Assembly (NCBI GenBank): GCA_017882405.1
Contig: JADGPO010000060.1
Location: 1-31,733, forward strand
Reading direction: 5' to 3'
Length of the DNA stretch: 31,733 nt
Origin: Solirubrobacteraceae bacterium
GTDB taxonomy: Bacteria; Actinomycetota; Thermoleophilia; Solirubrobacterales; Solirubrobacteraceae
Under the pieces are notes generated by a model that saw only the letters and a program-made list of their open reading frames with translations, ran no database searches and was not told the origin of the DNA. Both the position numbers and the translations under genes were made by a program. Numbering within the stretch: the stretch's first letter is position 1; every line of letters starts with the position of its first letter. Below are positions 24,038-31,314 of this stretch, in pieces.

Positions 24038-25255
24038 TTAGTGTTCGTCCCCGTTGGTGCGGTCGCCGTGGGGGTCCCTGACCGCACGCCGCAGCAGCCG
24101 CGCGGAGGCCAGCGGCTGGCGGTCGCCGCCGGCGGGCAGAAGATCGGTCGCCCGGCCGGCGCTGATCTGGCTCAACATGGCCTTGCGAAAACGCGCCGAG
24201 TCGAAGCGCCGGGCATTGCGGACGCAGTCGCCGGGGTCGATCTCGGCGTCGTCGAAGCGCAGCACCGCGGACGCGAGCTCCTCGGGACCGCCTGACCAGA
24301 GGCAGCCGGTGACTCCGTCCAGCACCGTCTCCAGCGCGCCCCCGCCCCGTTTGGCGATCACCGGTCGACCGGCCGCCTGGTTCTCCACCGCCGCGATCCC
24401 GAATTCCTCCACCGAGGTGACCACCATCGCGCGGGCGCCCTCCATCAGCCCCGCCACCTCGGCGTCGGACACCCGCCCGGCGAAGCTGATCTTGGGCCCC
24501 GCCCGGCGCCGCAGCCGGCGTGCATCGGGCCCGTCGCCGACGATCACCAGGGGCATCCGCAGCCGGTTGAAGGCCTCCACCGCCACGTCGATCTGCTTGT
24601 GGGGCATGAGCTCGGAGACCAGTAGGTAGTAGTCGCCGACCGTTCCCGGCGTGAAGCGGGCGGTCTCCACCGGGGGATAGACGACCTCGGCGTCGCGCCC
24701 GAAGTAGGCCCGGATCCGTGCCTGGGTGGTCTGCGAGTTGGCGACGTAGCGATCGGTGCGCTGAGCGGCGATCCAGTCCCACTGGCGCCAGCGCCGGAAC
24801 GCCGCCCGCAGCAGGCCGCGCGCCAAGGGGTTTCGCACCCGTGCGAGCGTGCCGTCGCGATCGTTCCAGACGTAGCGAAACGGGTTGTGGCAATAGCTGA
24901 CGTGCGTGGTGTGCGCGTCGCACAGCACGGCGTGCGCCCACGCCGACGAGCTCGAGACGACTAGGTCGTAGCTGGACAGGTCGAACGACTCGATCGCCGA
25001 CGGGTACAGCGGCAGCAGCGTGCGAAACGTCCGCGCCGACGGGCGCAGGCGCTGCAGAAAGGAGCTGTGCACGATCCGATCGGCGAACCGCCCCTCGGTC
25101 CCGTGCTCGTCGTAGACCGTGGTGTAGATCTCGGCCTCGGGCCACATCCGGCACAGCTCGGCGAACACCCGCTCGGCTCCCCGCAGGTCGAGCAGAAAAT
25201 CATGCACGAGCGCAACCCGCGCCGGCGCGGGGCCCGGGTAAGGCGGATCTACCAC
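24038..25255 (-). CDS. Glycosyltransferase family 4 protein (WbaZ-like mannosyltransferase group)
   Basis: 405 residues from GTG 25255. This start is chosen because TAGACT lies 7 nt upstream, it avoids overlap with the divergent gene at 25318, and the N-domain begins soon after (VALVHDFLLDLRGAERVFAE). The start wording, YDLVVSSSSAWAHAVLCDAH, HVSYCHNPFRYVWNDRDGTL and DRYVANSQTTQARIRAYFGR fit the WbaZ/GtfA-type GT4 branch. The C-domain has YYLLVSELMPHKQIDVAVEA and TSVEEFGIAAVENQAAGRPV (E-E-F-G-I...E-x2-A-A). That branch includes mannosyltransferases of O-antigen synthesis, a hint and not proof of sugar. It is the first gene of the GT4-ligase-GT2 operon. Confidence 0.93.
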   Translation of the reverse strand: MVDPPYPGPAPARVALVHDFLLDLRGAERVFAELCRMWPEAEIYTTVYDEHGTEGRFADRIVHSSFLQRLRPSARTFRTLLPLYPSAIESFDLSSYDLVVSSSSAWAHAVLCDAHTTHVSYCHNPFRYVWNDRDGTLARVRNPLARGLLRAAFRRWRQWDWIAAQRTDRYVANSQTTQARIRAYFGRDAEVVYPPVETARFTPGTVGDYYLLVSELMPHKQIDVAVEAFNRLRMPLVIVGDGPDARRLRRRAGPKISFAGRVSDAEVAGLMEGARAMVVTSVEEFGIAAVENQAAGRPVIAKRGGGALETVLDGVTGCLWSGGPEELASAVLRFDDAEIDPGDCVRNARRFDSARFRKAMLSQISAGRATDLLPAGGDRQPLASARLLRRAVRDPHGDRTNGDEH

Positions 25256-25262
25256 CGCCCGC

Positions 25263-25268
25263 AGTCTA
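25263..25268 (-). promoter_or_regulatory. Candidate leaderless -10 box (TAGACT) for the GT4-ligase-GT2 operon
   Basis: On the minus strand TAGACT ends 7 nt before GTG 25255. No Shine-Dalgarno precedes the GTG. Confidence 0.4.
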
Positions 25269-25302
25269 AGCGTCGTCCCCGGCGGGGCCGCCCCGGCACG
25301 GA

Positions 25303-25308
25303 TACTCT
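25303..25308 (+). promoter_or_regulatory. Candidate leaderless -10 box (TACTCT) for the fused glycosyltransferase
   Basis: TACTCT ends 9 nt before ATG 25318. It faces the box at 25263-25268, giving a second back-to-back promoter pair in the glycan island. Confidence 0.4.
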
Positions 25309-25317
25309 GACCAACCG

Positions 25318-27351
25318 ATGGGCCCACTCCTGTTCGTGAGCTACTCGGGGGCGTTCGGAGGTGCCGAGCAGGTGCTGCTGGACTGCGCCCTCGTCGCGCC
25401 GGAGCTGCCCTGCCTGGCGTGTCCGGAGGGAGCGCTGGCCGACCGCGCGCGGGCGCTCGGGATCCCCGTGCTGACGATCGCCGAGCGCCGATTGAACCTG
25501 CGCGCCGGCTGGCGTGACCGACTGCTGACCCCCGCCCGGCTGCTGGCGCACGGGCGCGAGCTGCGCGAGCTCGCCGCCAGCCTTGATGCGGAAGCGGTGC
25601 TCGCCTGGGGCATGCGCTCGGCGATCGCCAGCCTGGCCGTGCCGGCGGGCACCCCGCTGGCGATCGGCCATCAGGACCTGCTGCCGGGCCCGGTGGCGGC
25701 GCGTGCCATGCACGCCGCCTGCCGCCGCGCGCGGGTGGTGATCGTCCCCTCGCAGACAGTGGCGCGCGACCTCGATCCCGCCGGCGCCATGGGCGAGCGC
25801 CTGCGGATCGTCAACCCGGGCGTCGAGCTGGAGCGGTTCGGCGCCGAGCGCGATCCGGCGCACCCGCCCGAGGTGCTGGTGCTGGGGGCGCTGGTCGCCT
25901 GGAAGCGGCCGGAGCTGGCGCTGGAGGCCGTCGCGCTGGCGCGCCGTCAGCTTCCCGAGCTGCGCCTGCGCCTGCTCGGCGCGCCGCTGCAGGGTCAGGA
26001 GGGCGTCCTGCGCGCGCTGCAGCGGCGCGCCGGCCGGCCCGACCTGGAGGGGTGGGTGGAGCTGCCGGGCCCGACGGCAACTCCGGAGCTCGATCTGGCG
26101 CGCGCCGGGTGCCTGCTGCACTGCGCGCCGCGTGAGCCCTTCGGGCTGGCCGTGGCCGAGGCGCTGGCGGCCGGCTGCCCGGTGGTCGTCCCCGACGGCG
26201 GAGGGCCGGCGGAGATCGTCGACGACGCGTGCGGGCTGCGCTACCGGCCGGGGGATGCCGCCGGCGCCGCGCGGGCAATCGTGCAGGTGCTATCCGACCC
26301 CGAGCGGGCGCTGGCGATGGGAGCGGCCGGCCGGCGACGCGCGCATGCGCAGCTGGACCGCGCTCGCTCGATGGCCGGCCTGTCGCGCGCACTGGCGGGG
26401 CTGGTGCCGGCCCGCCCCGCCGGCGGGCGCCGGCGACAAGCCCCGGGCGACCCCGCGCAACTGACGCTGGTGACCGTGACCCACAACTCCGAGCGCGTGC
26501 TGGACGCCCTGCTTCAGTCGGTGGAGCGCCACCTGCAGGGCGCGCGCATGGTCGTGGTCGACAGCGCCTCCGCCGATCGCAGCCTGGAGCTGGCCCGCGT
26601 CCGCTCCTGGGTCTCGGCGATCGGCCTGGACGAGAACGTCGGCTTCGGGCGTGCCTGCAACCTCGGCCTCGAGCACGTCGACACGCCGGTGGTGGCGCTG
26701 CTCAATCCCGACATCGAGCTGCTCGACGACTCGCTGCTGGAGCTGGTCGGCGAGGCGCTGCGCGAAGATCGCCCGCCTCGCCTGCTGGCGCCCCTAGTCC
26801 TGTCGGGCGACGGCCGCCGCCAGGACACGGTGCACCCCGCGCCCAGCTCGGCCGCCGACCTGATCCGCGCGCTCGTTCCCGCCGCGGCGGTGCCGGGGGC
26901 CGCCGGGGCGGCCCTGGCGCCGTGGCGAAGCCAGCGGCCCCGGCGCGTGGGCTGGGCCGTCGGCTGCGCCCTGGTGAGCACGACCGCGACGCTGCGGGAG
27001 CTGGGACCGTTCGACGATTCGATCTTCCTCTACGGCGAGGACCTGGAGCTGGGACTGCGCGCCCGGCGGTGCGGGATCGAGACGTGGCTGTGGCCGCCGG
27101 CCCGGGTCGTGCACCACCAGGCGCACACGATGACTGGCGCGTTCGGGGGCGAACCGTTCGAGCTGCTGGCTGAAGCGCGCCACGACGCCGTGGCGCGAGC
27201 CCGCGGGCGCCGGCGGGCCGCCCTGGACGATGCCGCACAGGCGGTGACGTTCGGGTCGCGGATCGTGCTCAAGCGCACGCTGGGACTTCCGAACGCGCGT
27301 GAGCGCCGGCAGCTTCGCGCGCTCGCCGCGCTGCGCCGGGCGGACCCGTGA
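25318..27351 (+). CDS. Bifunctional glycosyltransferase: GT4 domain fused to GT2 domain
   Basis: One uninterrupted 677-residue protein. Residues about 1-360 are a GT-B/GT4 enzyme: LLFVSYSGAFGGAEQVLLDC, VVIVPSQTVARDLDPAGAMG, EVLVLGALVAWKRPELALEA, and the donor site PREPFGLAVAEALAAGCPVV. After a basic Pro/Arg linker (about 362-380) a GT-A/GT2 enzyme starts: LTLVTVTHNSERVLDALLQS (381-400), RMVVVDSASADRSLELARVR, ALLNPDIELLDDSLLELVGE (N-P-D metal site) and IFLYGEDLELGLRARRCGIE. Both catalytic centres look intact, so it may add two sugars in succession. Each half resembles ordinary separate enzymes. It diverges from the GT4-ligase-GT2 operon and converges on the glycoside hydrolase gene with a 10-bp gap. 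Confidence 0.92.
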   Translation: MGPLLFVSYSGAFGGAEQVLLDCALVAPELPCLACPEGALADRARALGIPVLTIAERRLNLRAGWRDRLLTPARLLAHGRELRELAASLDAEAVLAWGMRSAIASLAVPAGTPLAIGHQDLLPGPVAARAMHAACRRARVVIVPSQTVARDLDPAGAMGERLRIVNPGVELERFGAERDPAHPPEVLVLGALVAWKRPELALEAVALARRQLPELRLRLLGAPLQGQEGVLRALQRRAGRPDLEGWVELPGPTATPELDLARAGCLLHCAPREPFGLAVAEALAAGCPVVVPDGGGPAEIVDDACGLRYRPGDAAGAARAIVQVLSDPERALAMGAAGRRRAHAQLDRARSMAGLSRALAGLVPARPAGGRRRQAPGDPAQLTLVTVTHNSERVLDALLQSVERHLQGARMVVVDSASADRSLELARVRSWVSAIGLDENVGFGRACNLGLEHVDTPVVALLNPDIELLDDSLLELVGEALREDRPPRLLAPLVLSGDGRRQDTVHPAPSSAADLIRALVPAAAVPGAAGAALAPWRSQRPRRVGWAVGCALVSTTATLRELGPFDDSIFLYGEDLELGLRARRCGIETWLWPPARVVHHQAHTMTGAFGGEPFELLAEARHDAVARARGRRRAALDDAAQAVTFGSRIVLKRTLGLPNARERRQLRALAALRRADP

Positions 27352-27361
27352 CCACGGCTGA

Positions 27362-28597
27362 CTACCGGATGCAGCTGGAGGCCAGCGAGCCCTTGCGCCG
27401 GCAGTGCTCCAGCGTCAGCGCGACCCGCCGGAAGACCGCCAGCGCCGGCTTGACCATGACCTTGCCGTTGCGAAACCGCAGCAGACCCGCGAAGTTGAAG
27501 GCCAGCGACCGGTCGCCCTCGTCGCCCATCCACGTGTAGTAGTAGAAGCCGGCCAACCTCAGGCTCCTGTAGGTCCTGCCGATCATCGGCAGCAGCGCGG
27601 CGAGGTTGCGTGCCTGGCCGGCCTCGGTGGTGTCGAAGTCGAACTTCTGGCGGCTCTTGCCCCGGGCCGAGGGCCAGCTGACCTCCGTGGCCAGCAGCGG
27701 CTTGGTGCTGTCCCGGAAGTGATTCATCGCGTTGCGCATGAAGCGCATGTAGAGGATCACGTCGGTGGGCAGCTTGGTGAAGCCGTTGACCGAGACGACA
27801 TCGAACAGCTTCCTGGCGCCGACCCGGTAGAGCTGTCCGATCGACTTCCAGGCGACGTTGGTGAGCGCCCCGAGCACGACCTTGGCTCCCGGGTCGGCCT
27901 TACGGATCGCGTCGTGGGCGCTGCGCAGCAGCCCGGCATAGCTGGAGGCGTAGGGCTGGGGCCAGTAGTAGCCGAGGTTCTCCTCGTTCCAGATCTGCCA
28001 GGAGCGGATCGGCAGCTTGTGGATCTGGGGGTTGGCCTTCCAGAAGCTCCCGTTCGGTCCATAGCGCCCGATCAGCGTGGTCAGATAGCCGCCGTAGGGA
28101 GCGGTGCGCCTGGGAATGTTGGTCGGCCCCTGCTTGTTGTTACGAGCATCCCACGGGGGCGTGTACAGGACGGTGGGCAGCACGGTGACGTCGTGCTGAG
28201 CGGCGGCGCCGACGATCGCATCGGTCTGCGTGAACAGAAACGGCTTGCCCGCGACGTCGACGTACTCGTCGCGGTCGCGCTTGGGCACGCTCTTCCAGCT
28301 CCCGTACGGCTCGCCCACCGCCCAGTTGAAGGCCACGCGGACGCTCTCCACGCCGTTGGCGACCATCGTGCCCATCTGCTTGTCGAAGTCGACCGAGTTG
28401 TCCTGGCCGAACACCGGGCCGTCGACGTCGACGCCGACGAATCCCCGGGGGACGGCCGCGGTCTTGGCCGGCGCGGCTCCCGCGCCGCTGGCCCGTAGCG
28501 GCATGGCGATCAGCCCGATCACCATCAATGCCAGAACCGCCGGCGCAGCGCGCAGGCGCAGGGTCCGGCTCGGGGCACTGACCGGCGAACGTCGCAT
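27362..28597 (-). CDS. Secreted clan-A glycoside hydrolase (cellulase/beta-xylosidase-like TIM barrel)
   Basis: 411 residues from ATG 28597, which lies 5 nt after the stop of the upstream LPXTG gene. A basic N-terminus plus hydrophobic stretch (about 17-33) is a signal peptide or anchor. The barrel begins FVGVDVDGPVFGQDNSVDFD and GVESVRVAFNWAVGEPYGSW. The acid/base is proposed as Glu205 in SWQIWNEENLGYYW (the clan-A N-E pair at the end of strand 4) and the nucleophile as Glu305 in KPLLATEVSWPS (strand 7), a spacing of 100 residues that fits clan A. Exact GH family is uncertain (GH39/GH5-like). It may trim or remodel the surface polysaccharide made by the neighbouring genes, or act on outside sugars. 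Confidence 0.82.
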   Translation of the reverse strand: MRRSPVSAPSRTLRLRAAPAVLALMVIGLIAMPLRASGAGAAPAKTAAVPRGFVGVDVDGPVFGQDNSVDFDKQMGTMVANGVESVRVAFNWAVGEPYGSWKSVPKRDRDEYVDVAGKPFLFTQTDAIVGAAAQHDVTVLPTVLYTPPWDARNNKQGPTNIPRRTAPYGGYLTTLIGRYGPNGSFWKANPQIHKLPIRSWQIWNEENLGYYWPQPYASSYAGLLRSAHDAIRKADPGAKVVLGALTNVAWKSIGQLYRVGARKLFDVVSVNGFTKLPTDVILYMRFMRNAMNHFRDSTKPLLATEVSWPSARGKSRQKFDFDTTEAGQARNLAALLPMIGRTYRSLRLAGFYYYTWMGDEGDRSLAFNFAGLLRFRNGKVMVKPALAVFRRVALTLEHCRRKGSLASSCIR

Positions 28598-28602
28598 GTC
28601 GC

Positions 28603-29043
28603 TCAGGAGCGACGGACGTGCAGGCGCCACCGCAGCACGGCGCCGCCGGCGACCAGCGTGAGCCCGAAGCCGACCGCGGTCCAGGCGTCGTAGCCGGTGT
28701 AGGGCAGCGTGGTGGAGGGGGGGCCCGCGATCGTCGCGGTCGGCTCGCCGGCGGTCGTCGGGACGGCAGCCGCCGTCGCCGGATCGGCGGAGCTGGTGGG
28801 CGTCGCCGGCGTGGTCGAGGCGGCCGGACTCGAGGTGGTCTGCGCAGGGGTGGTGGACGTCGCGGGGGCCGAGGTGGTGCTACCCGCGGTGTGCGAGCTC
28901 CCGCCGCTTCCCCCGGAGAAGGGGTCGGTGTACTGCTGGTCGCCGGCCGAGCCGCCGCCGCCGGCGAGGCTCACCGCGGGCACCGCCAGCGCCAGCGCGA
29001 GGAGCAGCAGCATGCCGGCGAGGACGGAGCGCGAGCGAGGCAC
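28603..29043 (-). CDS. Small LPXTG-type cell-wall-anchored stalk protein
   Basis: 146 residues from GTG 29043. A signal peptide (RSRSVLAGMLLLLALALAVP then AVSLA, about 4-28) is followed by a short Gly/Ser region with QQYTDPF. A Ser/Thr/Pro/Ala stalk follows (about 50-108), likely disordered and a good O-glycosylation target. The C-terminus is a complete sorting signal: LPYTG (113-117), a hydrophobic helix (WTAVGFGLTLVAGGAVLRW) and a basic end (RLHVRRS). Sortase would cut between T and G and attach it to peptidoglycan. No sortase gene is in the window. It is the upstream partner of the glycoside hydrolase gene, with a 5-nt gap. The open frame continues upstream to 29226, but those residues precede the signal peptide. 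Confidence 0.8.
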   Translation of the reverse strand: MPRSRSVLAGMLLLLALALAVPAVSLAGGGGSAGDQQYTDPFSGGSGGSSHTAGSTTSAPATSTTPAQTTSSPAASTTPATPTSSADPATAAAVPTTAGEPTATIAGPPSTTLPYTGYDAWTAVGFGLTLVAGGAVLRWRLHVRRS

Positions 29044-29211
29044 CGCGCGAGTATGGCAAGCGAGGAAGAGGGTCGCGGCCGGCCGTCTCACGGGGCACGC
29101 CCGGCGGCACCTCGCCAGGGTGAGCCGCAGCTCGCCACGATGGCTGGCAAACGGGCGTTTTGCAGCATTTATTGCAGACCCAGGATGTTCGGCCGCCAGA
29201 GCGACGGGCCG

Positions 29212-29220
29212 TGTTAGGGT
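29212..29220 (+). promoter_or_regulatory. Candidate extended -10 (TGT-TAGGGT) for the NlpC/P60 gene
   Basis: TG-N-TAGGGT matches an extended -10 and lies 33 nt before ATG 29254. Two TTGCAG copies (29160-29165, 29172-29177) lie upstream, but at 49 and 37 bp they are too far for a -35. The rest of the 210-bp gap 29044-29253 shows nothing else definite. Confidence 0.3.
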
Positions 29221-29253
29221 CGCCATTCGCTCCGGTCCCGCTGACGTACTCCC

Positions 29254-30453
29254 ATGCCGCCGCCCCTCACCTCCACCCGTCCCTGGTTCCTGCGAATCGC
29301 CGCCGTGCTGGCCGTGCTGGGGGCGCTGCTCGGCAGCGGCCTGACCGCCCGCAGCGCCGGTGACCTGCGCGGCCAGATCACCGCCAAGCGCTCGGCGGCC
29401 GACGCACTCAAGGCGCAGATCGACGCCGACTCGCGCCAGATCGCCGCCAACGGCAATGGGCTGCAGACTGCCCGCAACCGCTTGGCGGCCGTCCAGTCCA
29501 CGCTTGACCGGCGCGTCGACGAGCTGCGCGCCGTGCAGACGGCACTGCTGAAGTCACGCAACCACCTGGTCGACTTGGAGAACCGCCTGCAGGCGGCCAC
29601 CACCGCGCTGTCGGCCAACCTGGTCGCCAACTACGAGGGCCAAAAGCCCGATCTGGTCTCGGTGATCCTCAACTCCCAGGGCTTCGGGGACCTGCTCGAG
29701 CAGGTGAGCTTCATGAAGCGAGTCGCCAACCAGGACGGCCGGATCGTGGGCACCACCCGCACCACGCGCGCCGAGGTGGCGCGCGAGGCCACCCGGCTGC
29801 AGGCCCTGGAGGGCCGCGACCGCAAGCTCGCCAACCAGGTGCTCGATCAGCGCAACCAGGTGGCCGCGCTGCAGGCCGCGCTGACCCGCCGTCAGATCGC
29901 CCAGATGGCGCAGCGCAGCCGGACGAGCGACAGTTACCACGCCGTCTCGGCTCAGCTGACCACGCTGCAGAAGCGCGAGCAGGCGCAGGAGAAACGCGCC
30001 GCCGAGGCGGCCGTGCGGGCCGCGGCAACCGGCAACGCCAACGTGGGCGGGATCACGATCAACACCGGCGGTATGGTGCAGGCGCCCGCCGGCGCGCCCG
30101 AGGCCGTCAGGCAGATCATCGCCGCCGGCAACGCGATCGCCACCCTGCCCTACGTCTACGGCGGTGGTCACGCCTCCTTCCACGCCGACGGCTACGACTG
30201 CTCGGGCTCGGTCAGCTACGCGCTGGCGGCTGCCGGCCTGGTGAGCTCGCCGATGGTCTCCGGCGCCTACGAGAACTGGGGCGACGCCGGCCCCGGCCAC
30301 TGGGTCACGCTCTACGCCAACGCCGGCCACATCTGGATGGAGGTCGCCGGGTGGCGCTTCGACACCGTCGCGCTGGCCGAGAGCGGCACCCGCTGGGCGC
30401 GCGGCGGCGGCGAGTTCTCGGGGTTCGTGGTCCGTCACCCGCCCGGGCTCTAG
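29254..30453 (+). CDS. Secreted NlpC/P60 peptidoglycan hydrolase with N-terminal coiled coil
   Basis: 399 residues. A signal peptide (about 11-34, FLRIAAVLAVLGALLGSGLT) precedes a long coiled coil (about 36-250; for example DLRGQITAKRSAADALKAQI and VQTALLKSRNHLVDLENRLQ) of the PcsB/RipA type that keeps such enzymes inactive until a divisome partner engages. A Gly/Ala linker leads to the catalytic domain from about 280: TLPYVYGGGHASF, the nucleophile Cys316 in DGYDCSGSVSYALAAAG, and His359 in NAGHIWMEVAGWRFDT. The third polar residue of the triad is not certain. The enzyme would cut stem peptides of peptidoglycan during division or growth. It stands alone, divergent from the LPXTG-glycoside hydrolase pair. 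Confidence 0.92.
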   Translation: MPPPLTSTRPWFLRIAAVLAVLGALLGSGLTARSAGDLRGQITAKRSAADALKAQIDADSRQIAANGNGLQTARNRLAAVQSTLDRRVDELRAVQTALLKSRNHLVDLENRLQAATTALSANLVANYEGQKPDLVSVILNSQGFGDLLEQVSFMKRVANQDGRIVGTTRTTRAEVAREATRLQALEGRDRKLANQVLDQRNQVAALQAALTRRQIAQMAQRSRTSDSYHAVSAQLTTLQKREQAQEKRAAEAAVRAAATGNANVGGITINTGGMVQAPAGAPEAVRQIIAAGNAIATLPYVYGGGHASFHADGYDCSGSVSYALAAAGLVSSPMVSGAYENWGDAGPGHWVTLYANAGHIWMEVAGWRFDTVALAESGTRWARGGGEFSGFVVRHPPGL

Positions 30454-30462
30454 CGCGGGAGC

Positions 30463-31314
30463 TCAGCGGCCGGGGTGGACCAGCCGCCGGCCGACCGCAG
30501 CCGCCCGCGCGGAGGTCGTCCCCGCCGTGAGCGTGGCGCCGCTGTAGCTCACGGTGAAGGCGCTGCCACCCGCGGTGAGCGAGGACGGCGCGGCCAGCAC
30601 CGGCCGCGGGCCCGTGCCGCCGCCGGCGGCGAAGCGCCGCGCATCCTCGGCGAGGCTGATCCTGGTGGTCGTCCAGCGGCGGTCGGCGATCGAGCCGGTA
30701 TGACCCGAGGTGGTGATGGCGCGGGCGCCGGCTACCGCGGTCGAGCCGAAGTTGGCCAGCGGCAGCGTCTGGCAGTCGGTGCTGGAGGTGCAGGCCGACG
30801 GCGCCTCGACGATCCACTCCGCCGAGGTGGTGTCCAGCACGATGTCGTGCAGCGTCCTGGCAAACGACCGATGGCGCGTGAGGTCGGTGATCGCGAGCTT
30901 GACCTGGTTGCCGGTCACGTTGACGCTCGCCTGGATGCGATCGCCCGGCGCGACGACCAGCTTGGTGGTGTGCGACGCCGCCGGTACGAGCTCATACCAG
31001 GCGCCCGACGCCACGCGGCCAGACGCCGTGCAGTCCAGCTCGGTGCCGATCTGCTGCAGTGCCGGTGAGCTGACGCTGTAGCCGCCGAGCCCTACCCACA
31101 CCGATGAGTACGTGGCCTTGCCGGCGGTGCAGGTGGCGTTCGGCTGGGTCCACGCGCCGATCACCTTGCGAAACCGCACGCCGGAGCGGTGCGCGGCGTA
31201 GCCGGCCCAGTTGGAGCTGTCGCTGCTGTCGGCCGACGCAGTGGCCGCGCCCACGAGCCCGAGCGCGAGGACGGCGGCCAGCGCCGCCGCCCGGCGAACG
31301 GCGCGAGCCCTCAT
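30463..31314 (-). CDS. Secreted G1 family (eqolisin/scytalidoglutamic) endopeptidase
   Basis: 283 residues with a signal peptide (about 8-28, ending ATASADS). The mature start SSNWAGYAAHRSGVRFRKVI is the conserved substrate-cleft strand of eqolisins. VWVGLGGYSVSSPALQQIGT follows, with Gln87 the likely catalytic glutamine. Then come WYELVP, GDRIQASVNV and SAEWIVEAPSA (about 164-174), holding the catalytic glutamate. Two or more cysteine pairs suggest disulphides. These acid peptidases were found in fungi; bacterial relatives also occur, including in actinobacteria. The propeptide seen in fungal enzymes is absent. ATG 31314 overlaps the stop of the GT39-type gene (ATGA), so the two are translated together. 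Target protein unknown. Confidence 0.88.
   Translation of the reverse strand: MRARAVRRAAALAAVLALGLVGAATASADSSDSSNWAGYAAHRSGVRFRKVIGAWTQPNATCTAGKATYSSVWVGLGGYSVSSPALQQIGTELDCTASGRVASGAWYELVPAASHTTKLVVAPGDRIQASVNVTGNQVKLAITDLTRHRSFARTLHDIVLDTTSAEWIVEAPSACTSSTDCQTLPLANFGSTAVAGARAITTSGHTGSIADRRWTTTRISLAEDARRFAAGGGTGPRPVLAAPSSLTAGGSAFTVSYSGATLTAGTTSARAAAVGRRLVHPGR

Noticed and set aside
24033..25154. Open upstream extension of the O-antigen ligase frame
   Set aside because: It is the wrong frame of the GT4 gene and lacks membrane helices; GTG 24032 gives a normal ligase.
27352..27361. Terminator between the convergent fused glycosyltransferase and glycoside hydrolase
   Set aside because: The 10-bp gap holds no hairpin and no T-run.
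29160..29177. Two TTGCAG copies upstream of the NlpC/P60 gene, considered as -35 elements
   Set aside because: They lie 37 and 49 bp from the only good -10 box, too far for sigma-70-type promoters.
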